The notes beneath the pieces are model-generated. The model saw nothing but the letters and a program-made list of their open reading frames with translations. It had not been told where the DNA came from and did not search any database. Shown here piece by piece: positions 1 through 6,026 of a stretch of 8,142 nucleotides of DNA. Made by a program: the position numbers and the translations under genes. Numbering within the stretch: position 1 is the first letter of the stretch; each line of letters opens with the position of its first letter. Source of the DNA: Elusimicrobiales bacterium (GTDB taxonomy: Bacteria > Elusimicrobiota > Elusimicrobia > Elusimicrobiales > Elusimicrobiaceae); assembly GCA_030540535.1 (NCBI GenBank), contig JAUNWB010000050.1, forward strand, positions 1 to 8,142, read 5' to 3'.

Positions 1-38
1 CCTTGTCTGTGTGGCTGGCAAGCACAAACGCACGGAGC

Positions 39-44
39 ATTATA
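39..44 (-). promoter_or_regulatory. Possible -10 box of a gene lying left of the window
   Basis: Read on the minus strand this is a perfect TATAAT followed by a GC-rich start region. No convincing -35 hexamer lies 16 to 18 bases upstream, so the call rests on the -10 alone. It would drive leftward transcription out of the window. Positions 1-93 otherwise hold nothing I recognise as a gene. Confidence 0.2.
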
Positions 45-93
45 AGGGGTTGGCACGGCTTAGGTTTTGGAAAATGGTTTATCCTAATAAGAA

Positions 94-126
94 AGAACGG
101 GCAGAAAAATACTTTCTGCCCGTTCT
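94..126 (-). terminator. Rho-independent terminator after the GNAT gene
   Basis: A perfect 14-base-pair stem (94-107 pairing with 113-126) encloses a five-base loop. On the minus strand it is followed by a T-rich run (TTCTTATT). It begins 29 bases beyond the stop codon of the gene at 155-1264. The plus-strand side has no T run, so it works for the minus strand. Confidence 0.8.
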
Positions 127-154
127 GCGAATTACGAAAGCTAACATCAGCAGT

Positions 155-1264
155 TTACAACCCCTTCTCATAGAGGCGGTAGCGCTTGCTCTGCCGACAC
201 CCACACTCCATAATCCCGCGGATAATGCCGTCGTTATCTTCCAACACCCACGACAGTTCCGCCTCGTTCCACACCGCCACGCCGTGCGTGATAATGTGCT
301 TAATCAAAATCAAATCAATCCCGCGTTTGCGGAACTCCGGCGATACGCCCAGCATAATCAGCCGCGCGTCCTTAATCTTGCGCCACGCCCGCACCGCTTT
401 CAGTACGCGCAGGGGATTAGCCAAAGAGCCTTTCAGCTCTTTGAGCGCATGGTTCATATTCGGAATCGCAATATAAAACCCGGCGGGAACGCCGTCCACC
501 TCCAGCACGCAGGTGCCTTCGGGGCGGACAATCAGTTTGAGTTCGTCCACCATGTCGGCCATTTCGCGTTTGGAAAGCGGCACAAAGCCCCAGTTCTGCG
601 CCCAGGCTTTATTGTAAATTTCGCGGATGATTTCGGCCTCTTTCGCCAAATTTTTAAGGTCCAGCCGGCGAAGCGTAATCCCCGCCGCGCGTTCACAGCG
701 TGAACAGACTTTCATAAACCGCTCGGAAAATTGATCTTCTTTCGTGCGGTGGAAAGCCAGCAAATCTTTCACTTTTTTAAAGCCCGCGCTTTCAATCAGC
801 TTTGCATAATAGGGGTAGTTATATGGCATCATAATGGCGGGCATGGAATCGAAACTATCCACCAAAAGCCCGTAAACGTGATTGCTAGACGGATTGGCCG
901 GGCCGCGCACGGCGGTAACGCCCTGGCAGCGCAGCCATGTTTCGGCCGCGGCAAATAAAGAAGAAGAAACCGCTTCGTCCTCAATACAATCAAAAAAACC
1001 AAAAAAGCCGATGTTCTCTTTGTGGTATTCGTTAAATGCGTCGTTAACGACGGCGGCAATACGGCCGACGGCCTTGCCGTCCTTATACGCCATAAACAGC
1101 GCGCGTTTGCCATGCGTCCAAAACGCGTTGTCCGCGCGCAATAATTTTTTGGTATCGGCTTTCAGTTCGCCCACCCAGTACGGGTCGTTTTTGTACAGTT
1201 CAAACGGAAAGTTAACAAAAGCGTTTAATTCTTTGTCGGAAATTTGACGGATTTCTACAGACAT
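155..1264 (-). CDS. YghO-like GNAT-fold acyltransferase
   Basis: The 369-residue product resembles the YghO family, long proteins with two GNAT-like halves that are mostly annotated as putative N-acetyltransferases. Family hallmarks visible are GPANPSSN (121-128), the MMPYNYPYY stretch (145-153) and SWVLEDNDGIIRG (338-350). A GNAT-type acyl-CoA loop, VSPEFRKRG (307-315), lies just before the C-terminal motif. No signal peptide or membrane span is seen, so it is probably cytosolic. The ATG at 1264 is preferred because GGGGGA sits 4 bases upstream; a start at 1333 would place the coding region inside the terminator stem of the preceding gene. The acyl donor and acceptor are unknown. Lying behind an alpha-oxoamine synthase, it could acylate the amine that enzyme makes, but that is inference. 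A terminator separates the two genes and I found no clear promoter in the 105-base gap, so read-through is possible. Confidence 0.8.
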   Translation of the reverse strand: MSVEIRQISDKELNAFVNFPFELYKNDPYWVGELKADTKKLLRADNAFWTHGKRALFMAYKDGKAVGRIAAVVNDAFNEYHKENIGFFGFFDCIEDEAVSSSLFAAAETWLRCQGVTAVRGPANPSSNHVYGLLVDSFDSMPAIMMPYNYPYYAKLIESAGFKKVKDLLAFHRTKEDQFSERFMKVCSRCERAAGITLRRLDLKNLAKEAEIIREIYNKAWAQNWGFVPLSKREMADMVDELKLIVRPEGTCVLEVDGVPAGFYIAIPNMNHALKELKGSLANPLRVLKAVRAWRKIKDARLIMLGVSPEFRKRGIDLILIKHIITHGVAVWNEAELSWVLEDNDGIIRGIMECGCRQSKRYRLYEKGL

Positions 1265-1301
1265 GGTTCCCCCTTTCTCCGCAAAACTCCCCAAGCGTGC
1301 G

Positions 1302-1316
1302 CCCGGAGCGTCCGGG
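1302..1316 (-). other. Short hairpin in the leader of the GNAT gene
   Basis: CCCGGA and TCCGGG form a perfect six-base-pair stem around a three-base loop. It lies between the terminator at 1331-1358 and the start codon at 1264. It has no T run, so it is not a terminator. It may simply stabilise the 5' end of the message. Confidence 0.3.
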
Positions 1317-1330
1317 AGGATACAAAAAAA

Positions 1331-1358
1331 CAAAACCCCGCCGGTTGACGGGGTTTTG
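1331..1358 (-). terminator. Rho-independent terminator after the oxoamine synthase gene
   Basis: A ten-base-pair stem (1331-1340 with 1349-1358, GC core CCCCG/CGGGG) surrounds an eight-base loop. On the minus strand it is followed directly by seven T residues. It lies 11 bases past the TAG stop at 1370-1372. It should end most transcripts of the accB-accC-rfaE2-oxoamine synthase unit. Confidence 0.9.
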
Positions 1359-1369
1359 CAGGATAAAAA

Positions 1370-2560
1370 CTATTTAATCACGCCGACCATCCGGCCCGCC
1401 TGGGCAAACGCGTCGATAATTTTGTCGACGTGTTCGTCAGTATGCGTGGCCATCAGCGTCAGGCGCATAAGGGCCTGGCCGGGCGGCACCGCAGGGCTGA
1501 CGACAGGGTTCGAGAAAATACCCAATTCGTGCAGGGCTTTCCACATTTTAAAGCAGTTTTCGTTGCTGCCCACATGTACGGGCACCACGGGAGTCGTGCT
1601 GTGGCCGAGGTCGTACCCCAGTTCGCGCAGACCTTTTTTGAGTTTATCCGTTAGGCGGAACAAGTTGTCGCGGCGGGAGGTATCGTTTTCAATCAGTTCC
1701 AACGCCTTGGAAATGGACGCCACAGAAGCGGGCGGCAAAGCGGCGGAGAAAATCTGGCTGCGGGCGTTGTGGCGGATGTAATGGATAATGTCCGCGTCGC
1801 CCACCACAAAACCGCCGACGGTGGCAAACGTTTTGGAGCAGGTGCCGACCACGAGGTCCACTTCGCCGTTTTCAAGGCCGAAATGTTCGCAGGTGCCGCG
1901 GCCCGTTTTACCCAAAATACCCGTTGCGTGCGCGTCGTCCACAATAATGCGCGCGCCGTATTTTTTGCCGATTTTGACGATTTCCGGCAGCGGGCAGATG
2001 TCCCCTTCCATGCTGAACACTCCGTCAACGATAATGAGTTTGCCGGCTTCTTCGGGCAGTTTGGAAATGACGCGTTCCAAATCCGCCATATCGTTGTGTT
2101 TAAAGCGGACCATTTCGCCGTCGGAAAGTTTTACGCCGTCCAAAATGCTGGCGTGGTCCAGCTTGTCTACGATGGCGTAATCACCTTTTTTAAGAAGGCA
2201 GCCCACCACGCCCAGGTTCATCTGGTAGCCGGTGGAGAAAATAAGCCCCGCTTCTTTGCGTTTAAATTTGGCAATGCGCTGTTCCAGTTCGTCAAGAGCC
2301 TTGGTGTTGCCGTTCAAAAAGCGCGAACCCGCCACGCCGGAGCCGTATTTAAGGGCGGCGTCGCTGGCGGCTTTTTTCATTTCCGGGTCGTTAGCCAGGC
2401 CCAAATAGTTGTTGGAACCGGCCATAATATAGGTTTTACCGTTAAGCACGATTTCCGGCCCCTGCGCGGATTCAATCGGCTGGAAATAGCCGTAAATACC
2501 CATGCGCATGGCAATTTTAGCGTCTTTGAAATTTCTGCATTTCTCAAAAATATCAGACAT
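1370..2560 (-). CDS. Alpha-oxoamine synthase (KBL/BioF/serine palmitoyltransferase family)
   Basis: This 396-residue PLP enzyme of fold type I condenses an amino acid with an acyl-CoA, releasing CO2 and CoA. Visible features are SNNYLGLA (49-56), DHAS with the cofactor-stacking His136, DDAHATG with Asp208 and His211, TCSKT with the Schiff-base Lys243, and Arg366 in LMRLT as the likely carboxylate-binding residue. From memory it resembles bacterial serine palmitoyltransferases in STGYQMNLG (109-117), the VVGT..K..TVGGFVV region, and the AGRMVGVI tail. No biotin genes are nearby, which argues against BioF; no threonine dehydrogenase is nearby, which weakens KBL. The arginine I expect in the loop before Pro356 is Val354 here, so substrate assignment stays open. 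The start at ATG 2560 is chosen for AAAAGGAT upstream. A TTG at 2581 is in frame but lies before that ribosome site. The gene starts 50 bases after rfaE2 ends and is probably cotranscribed with it. Confidence 0.85.
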   Translation of the reverse strand: MSDIFEKCRNFKDAKIAMRMGIYGYFQPIESAQGPEIVLNGKTYIMAGSNNYLGLANDPEMKKAASDAALKYGSGVAGSRFLNGNTKALDELEQRIAKFKRKEAGLIFSTGYQMNLGVVGCLLKKGDYAIVDKLDHASILDGVKLSDGEMVRFKHNDMADLERVISKLPEEAGKLIIVDGVFSMEGDICPLPEIVKIGKKYGARIIVDDAHATGILGKTGRGTCEHFGLENGEVDLVVGTCSKTFATVGGFVVGDADIIHYIRHNARSQIFSAALPPASVASISKALELIENDTSRRDNLFRLTDKLKKGLRELGYDLGHSTTPVVPVHVGSNENCFKMWKALHELGIFSNPVVSPAVPPGQALMRLTLMATHTDEHVDKIIDAFAQAGRMVGVIK

Positions 2561-2610
2561 GTTTTTATCCTTTTGGCGCAAAACCGACGGGAACAGAACG
2601 CCCCCGGGGG

Positions 2611-3075
2611 TTATTTACTTACCTTTTTAATAATATTAGTAGTGGAACGCCCTTTTAACAGCGCAAAACGCACCACTTTTTTTGCAAATTCTCTGCCGAC
2701 GATTTCCGACGGTTTGTAATCCCCGCCTTTAACCAGCACGTCCGGCCGGACGAGTTTGATTAAATTGTACGGCGTATCTTCTTCAAAAATGCTGACGGCG
2801 GACACGCTTTCAAGCGCGGCCAGCACAAGCGCGCGGTCCGCCTGCGTATTGACGGGGCGCGTGGGGCCTTTTAAGCGGCGTACGGACGCGTCGCTGTTCA
2901 TGCCCACAATCAGCACGTCGCCTTTGGAGCGGGAAAATTCCAGCACGCTTACGTGTCCGGCGTGCAGGATATCAAAACACCCGTTTGTAAATACGATTTT
3001 CTTTCCGGCGGCGCGCTGTTCGTCCACAAATTTCTTGAGCGAGCGCGGCCCCAAAATTTTATTTTTTGCTTTCAC
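2611..3075 (-). CDS. rfaE2: D-glycero-beta-D-manno-heptose 1-phosphate adenylyltransferase
   Basis: The 154-residue protein is the stand-alone nucleotidyltransferase matching the C-terminal half of HldE. It transfers AMP from ATP to heptose 1-phosphate, giving ADP-heptose for the lipopolysaccharide inner core. The cytidylyltransferase-type signature GCFDILHAGHV (32-42) contains the HxGH site. NSD (60-62), EEDTP (98-102), LVKGGDY (114-120) and GRSTT (142-146) follow in the usual order. No kinase domain is attached, so HldA activity must come from elsewhere. The segment between GRE (127-129) and the final strand looks about four residues shorter than usual. The start is GTG at 3075, inside the end of accC, with AAGGAAG about 8 bases upstream. 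The 17-base overlap implies translational coupling to accC. Confidence 0.9.
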   Translation of the reverse strand: MKAKNKILGPRSLKKFVDEQRAAGKKIVFTNGCFDILHAGHVSVLEFSRSKGDVLIVGMNSDASVRRLKGPTRPVNTQADRALVLAALESVSAVSIFEEDTPYNLIKLVRPDVLVKGGDYKPSEIVGREFAKKVVRFALLKGRSTTNIIKKVSK

Positions 3076-4453
3076 CGGCGGCTTCCTTTTCCGCGGCCAT
3101 CATGCGTTCGATAAGGCCCGTGTCCATGTTGCCCGCCACAAAATCTTTGTTATTTACGATTTTTTGGTGGAACGGAATTGTAGTTTTTACGCCCGCGATT
3201 TGAAATTCGCCCAAACAGCGGCGGCTGCGTTCCAGCAGGTGCGCGCGGTCCGGCGCGGTAACAATCAGTTTGGCGATTAAGCTGTCGTAATAGCTGGGAA
3301 TCGTGTAGCCCGTGTACATGTGGCTGTCTACGCGCACACCCAGGCCGCCGGCGGGAATCCACTCTTCGATGGTGCCCGGGCACGGAGTAAAGTTTCGTTC
3401 GCTGTCTTCGGCGTTGATGCGGTGTTCGATGGCGTGGCATTTAATCACGGCCGCTTCTTCCTGCGTGATGTGGAGCGGTTCGCCCTGCGCGATTTGGATT
3501 TGCATTTTAACAAGATCCTGTCCGCAGACGGATTCCGTTACCGGGTGTTCCACCTGAAGGCGCGTGTTAACTTCCATAAAATAAAATTCTTTATTCTGCG
3601 CCATCAGAAATTCCACGGTGCCCACGCCGCGGTATTTGGCGGCTTTGACGAGCTTGCACGCGGCTTCGCGCAGTTTGGCGCGCGTTTTTTCGTCCACAAA
3701 CGGGGACGGGGATTCTTCCACCAGTTTTTGGTGGCGGCGCTGCATGCTACAGTCGCGCTCGGCAAACGCTACGACGTTGCCGTAATTGTCGCCCGCCACC
3801 TGTACTTCAATGTGGCGCGGGTTCAAAACGAGTTTTTCGAAATACACCCGGTCGTCGCCGAAGTTGGCTTTGGCTTCGCCCTGGGCGGTTTTCATCATCA
3901 GTTCCAAATCTTCTTCTTTCAGGCACGCGCGCATCCCTTTGCCGCCGCCGCCCAAAGACGCTTTAATCATGATAGGGAAACCGATTTTGCGGGCCACTTC
4001 GCGGAAGTTTTTGCCCACTACGCCGTCGGAACCGGGGGTTATCGGCACGCCGGCTTTAACGGCGATTTCGCGCGCGGTGGATTTGACGCCCAGCATTTCG
4101 ATGGCTTTGGCGGTCGGCCCGATAAACGTCATGCCCGCCTTGGTAACGGCGTCGGCGAAGTCGGCGTTTTCGGACAGGAACCCGTAGCCCGGGTGTACCG
4201 CGTCCGCGCCGGTGATTTTACCGGCGGTGACGATGGCGTCGATATTCAAATAGCTGACCGGGGACGGCGCCGCGCCGATGCAAACGGCCTCGTCGGCCAT
4301 ACGCACATGCAGGGAGTTGCGGTCCGCTTCCGAATAAATGGCGACGGACTTAATGCCCATTTCTTTAAGCGTGCGGATGACGCGCAGCGCAATCTCGCCG
4401 CGGTTGGCGATTAATACTTTTTTAAAAGGGGTAATTTTGATTTCAGCGGACAT
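3059..4453 (-). CDS. accC: Biotin carboxylase subunit of acetyl-CoA carboxylase
   Basis: The 464-residue ATP-grasp enzyme carboxylates biotin on its carrier protein using ATP and bicarbonate, the first half-reaction toward malonyl-CoA. The N-terminal KKVLIANRGEIA (11-22) opens the biotin carboxylase fold. The glycine-rich ATP loop GGGGKGM (168-174), ERDCSMQRRHQK (232-243), Glu281, MEVNTR with Glu294, Asn296 and Arg298 (293-298), and EHRINAED with Arg345 (343-350) are intact, so it should be active. Length fits stand-alone AccC (about 450) with a short charged tail. It follows the accB-like gene by nine bases, with TAGGAG as ribosome site. Carboxyltransferase genes (accA, accD) are not in the window. 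Membership in a propionyl-CoA or oxaloacetate-type complex cannot be excluded. The unusual carrier next door makes its biotin partner uncertain. Confidence 0.92.
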   Translation of the reverse strand: MSAEIKITPFKKVLIANRGEIALRVIRTLKEMGIKSVAIYSEADRNSLHVRMADEAVCIGAAPSPVSYLNIDAIVTAGKITGADAVHPGYGFLSENADFADAVTKAGMTFIGPTAKAIEMLGVKSTAREIAVKAGVPITPGSDGVVGKNFREVARKIGFPIMIKASLGGGGKGMRACLKEEDLELMMKTAQGEAKANFGDDRVYFEKLVLNPRHIEVQVAGDNYGNVVAFAERDCSMQRRHQKLVEESPSPFVDEKTRAKLREAACKLVKAAKYRGVGTVEFLMAQNKEFYFMEVNTRLQVEHPVTESVCGQDLVKMQIQIAQGEPLHITQEEAAVIKCHAIEHRINAEDSERNFTPCPGTIEEWIPAGGLGVRVDSHMYTGYTIPSYYDSLIAKLIVTAPDRAHLLERSRRCLGEFQIAGVKTTIPFHQKIVNNKDFVAGNMDTGLIERMMAAEKEAAGESKK

Positions 4454-4462
4454 GGACGGCTC

Positions 4463-4837
4463 CTATTTTTCGATAAAGAAAAGCGGCAAACCAAATTCCA
4501 CGGCAGAGCCGTCCTGCGCGGTTACTACGCGGAGTTTACCGCTTAAAGGAGCGGTGATTTTATGTTTTTGGGAGACGGTTTCCACCAAACCGAGCGCGTC
4601 ACCCTCTTTTACGGCCTGGCCTTCTTTCAAAACCAGGTTTTTGCCTTTATCCGCCGCGCGGTAAATGCCGATCGCGGGGGCCGTTACCGCCGTTAAAGAA
4701 CATTCAAAATGGGCGGGTTCGGGCAGCGCTTCTTTCGTTTTTACTTCAATGCAGTCGCCGTCTTTTTCGTAGCAAAATTCGGCCAAGTCGGTGGTTTTAA
4801 GCCAGCCGGTAATTTCCGTAATGAGTTTGGTGTCCAT
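4463..4837 (-). CDS. AccB-like biotin carboxyl carrier protein lacking the biotinyl lysine
   Basis: The 124-residue protein has the AccB layout: an N-terminal helix and strand (1-34), a short linker, then a biotinyl-type beta barrel (about 51-124). The barrel aligns gaplessly with classical BCCP: VTAPAIGIYR for the first strand, a short stretch resembling the AccB thumb, then EGDALGLVE and the closing VEFGLPLFFIEK. At the hairpin turn, where the family has EAMKM, this protein has ETVSQ (86-90). The lysine to be biotinylated is replaced by Ser89, encoded TCC at 4573-4571; the nearest lysines are Lys91 and Lys93. It may be a non-biotinylated scaffold or regulator, or the real carrier may lie elsewhere. 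The start ATG at 4837 has GAGGAT just upstream. It is first in the accC unit. A TAAAAT -10-like box lies around 4877-4882, but no good -35 is seen. Confidence 0.8.
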   Translation of the reverse strand: MDTKLITEITGWLKTTDLAEFCYEKDGDCIEVKTKEALPEPAHFECSLTAVTAPAIGIYRAADKGKNLVLKEGQAVKEGDALGLVETVSQKHKITAPLSGKLRVVTAQDGSAVEFGLPLFFIEK

Positions 4838-4930
4838 AAAATCCTCGGATTTAAAATAGAAATACGATTGAAATTATTTTACCATTTTTGCGCTCCTGCC
4901 GCTACTAACCGCCTAACCTATTTTTTCGTT

Positions 4931-4957
4931 TTGCCGCGGAAAAGCCCCGTTTATACT
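4931..4957 (+). promoter_or_regulatory. Weak promoter candidate for the TspO gene
   Basis: TTGCCG (4931-4936) and TATACT (4952-4957) are separated by 15 bases, shorter than the usual 17. The -10 ends six bases before the ATG at 4964. If used, transcription would start at or next to the start codon, giving a leaderless or nearly leaderless message. No Shine-Dalgarno sequence is visible between the box and the ATG, which agrees with that. Confidence 0.35.
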
Positions 4958-4963
4958 GTCTGT

Positions 4964-5440
4964 ATGAAAACAGTAAAAACGTTTGCAACACTTCTTTTTT
5001 GGCTGCTTATCTGCCAGCTGCCGGGCCTGCCGGGAGCTACGGCAGTGAGCCGCAACCTGGACTGGTACCGGACGTTAAACTTTCCGCCGTTTACGCCGCC
5101 GGACGCAGTATTCGGCCTGGCCTGGCCGCTTTTGTACGGACTGCTCGGCATCGGCGCGTTTCTGGTTTTTAGAAACTTATCAACCAAACCGGCCCAGTGC
5201 GCGCTACTCCCGTTTTGGATTCAGCTTACGTTAAACGCCTGCTGGACGCCGCTGTTTTTCGGCCTGCACCTGCCCGGGACGGCTTTAGCGCTGCTGGCTG
5301 CCATGGTTTTACAGGCGCTGTGGCTGGCAGAGTCGTGTTGGCGCGCCAAACGCGCGGCCGGCGTCTTGATGTTTCCATAAATACTGTGGCTTTTGTACGC
5401 GGGATATTTAAATGCAGGGGTTTGGTTGCTCAACCGCTGA
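4964..5440 (+). pseudogene. tspO: TspO/MBR family membrane protein interrupted by an in-frame stop
   Basis: The frame encodes a TspO/translocator homologue, a five-helix membrane protein that binds porphyrins and related ligands. Residues 34-67 carry the family pattern WYRTLNFPPFTPP, then FGLAWPLLYGLLGIGAFLV. QLTLNACWTPLFFGLHLPG (87-105) marks the third and fourth helices. Codon 139 is TAA (5378-5380). Beyond it the same frame continues with ILWLLYAGYL and AGVWLLNR to a TGA at 5438-5440, giving 158 codons in all, the normal family size. Family members have tyrosine after the proline here, one base away from TAA. The change looks like a recent nonsense mutation removing the fifth helix. Sequencing error or stop read-through are alternatives. 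The start ATG at 4964 precedes a hydrophobic first helix but lacks a Shine-Dalgarno. It is divergent from accB and ends before a bidirectional terminator. Confidence 0.85.
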
Positions 5441-5481
5441 CACCCGTTCCGGCAGGACGGAAAGGGTGTAAGATTTCCATA

Positions 5482-5510
5482 AAAAAGACCCGCCGAAAGC
5501 GGGCCTTTTT
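5482..5510. terminator. Bidirectional terminator between convergent genes
   Basis: The stem pairs A5-G and CCCGC on the left with GCGGG and C-T5 on the right, around a CGAAA loop (5494-5498), with a single A-C mismatch. The T run after the stem on the plus strand and the matching run on the minus strand allow it to stop both the TspO transcript and the leftward transcript from the gene at 5526-5780. Confidence 0.85.
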
Positions 5511-5525
5511 ATACCAAACTGTATG

Positions 5526-5780
5526 TTATTTTCGAATGCGCCGGACCAAATCAATCCCCAGCTTCATCGCTTTATAAAAAGAAGAATCCAACAGCGAAGA
5601 TACATTCTCAATCAGCGCAAACGCGCCTTTCGTTTTTTCCACATTTTCCGCGGTTGTAACGGCCAGGTACTCCACCGCTTCGGCCGTGCGCGCAACCTGC
5701 AACAGCGTGCGCACCGCAAAAACAACAAGCACTACAAAAGCCGCTACCGCGACTAAAACACACCACTGGTAAAAATCCAT
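5526..5780 (-). CDS. Small membrane-anchored DUF948-like protein
   Basis: The 84-residue product begins with a short N-terminal segment and one strong transmembrane helix (about 7-25, CVLVAVAAFVVLVVFAV). A polar, probably helical or coiled-coil segment follows (26-55, with RTLLQVARTAEAVEYL and ENVEKTK), and the protein ends in a basic tail RRIRK. This arrangement resembles DUF948-type proteins, single-pass membrane proteins of unknown function. The tail would most likely face the cytosol or act as a stop-transfer anchor, which I cannot settle. The ATG at 5780 has AAAGGGGGAA upstream and a strong promoter 27 bases before it. It appears monocistronic, ending at the bidirectional terminator. Family assignment is from memory of pattern only; the function is unknown. 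Confidence 0.7.
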   Translation of the reverse strand: MDFYQWCVLVAVAAFVVLVVFAVRTLLQVARTAEAVEYLAVTTAENVEKTKGAFALIENVSSLLDSSFYKAMKLGIDLVRRIRK

Positions 5781-5806
5781 ACTTTCCCCCTTTCTTTCTT
5801 TTTTTA

Positions 5807-5835
5807 ATTAAACCAGTTTGCCCGCTTTCCGTCAA
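5807..5835 (-). promoter_or_regulatory. Sigma-70 type promoter of the DUF948-like gene
   Basis: On the minus strand TTGACG (5835-5830) and TTTAAT (5812-5807) are separated by exactly 17 bases. Transcription would start near position 5800, leaving a leader of about 20 bases that includes the GGGGGA ribosome site. Confidence 0.75.
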
Positions 5836-5990
5836 CCCCAAAGAAAGGTTAGAAAACGCGTTTTTCGTTTTTACGACGGTAAAAATATTTTTTCGCGGCC
5901 GCGGCCGCATTTTATTTCCGCACCGCGATTTTATTTTAGCGCCCGATTTGCTTATTTTTTAACCATTATTTATATAGGTCCAAAAAAAAG

Positions 5991-6019
5991 TTGACAGCGC
6001 GTGTGTTATTAGTAATAAT
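5991..6019 (+). promoter_or_regulatory. Sigma-70 type promoter upstream of nrdD
   Basis: A consensus TTGACA (5991-5996) is followed after 17 bases by AATAAT (6014-6019), five of six matches to the consensus -10. An A-rich run precedes the -35. Transcription would begin near 6026, about 188 bases ahead of the nrdD start codon. No other gene lies between, so nrdD is the likely target. Confidence 0.75.
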
Positions 6020-6024
6020 TACTA
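6010..6024. promoter_or_regulatory. Perfect 7-1-7 inverted repeat over the nrdD -10 (Fur/PerR-like operator)
   Basis: TAGTAAT, one central A, and ATTACTA form a perfect 15-base inverted repeat that covers the whole -10 box. The 7-1-7 geometry and AT-rich core match the layout of Fur-family operators such as PerR and Fur boxes, though the exact letters differ from either consensus. A bound repressor here would block RNA polymerase. Regulation by a metal- or peroxide-sensing Fur-family protein is therefore plausible but unproven. The sequence does not fit the NrdR box. Confidence 0.5.
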
Positions 6025-6026
6025 TT

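Noticed and set aside
50..66. Sigma-54-like TTGGCACG element
   Set aside because: The first half matches, but the required TTGC(A/T) at the correct spacing is absent.
11..703. A 230-codon plus-strand frame at the left edge
   Set aside because: It runs through the terminator stem at 94-126 and the antisense of the GNAT gene; no domain is visible.
1265..1333. N-terminal extension of the GNAT protein from 1333
   Set aside because: It would put coding sequence inside the preceding terminator and has no ribosome site; the ATG at 1264 has GGGGGA before it and begins the family-like sequence.
1769..2719. A 316-codon open frame on the plus strand opposite the oxoamine synthase and rfaE2
   Set aside because: It spans two real genes and their gap, and shows the same antisense composition; no family resemblance.
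3320..4414. A 364-codon open frame on the plus strand opposite accC
   Set aside because: It is antisense to a gene with intact catalytic motifs and its translation is rich in Phe, His, Gly and Ala with no recognisable domain, as expected from the reverse complement of GC-rich coding sequence.
5895..5908. A 14-base palindrome made of GCGGCC repeats, and CCCCCGGGGG at 2601-2610
   Set aside because: Both are short, purely GC palindromes with no T run or partner; chance or local base bias is enough to explain them.
5608..5910. A 100-codon minus-strand frame overlapping the DUF948-like gene
   Set aside because: It covers that gene's promoter and reads it in another frame; the product is low-complexity and has no ribosome site.
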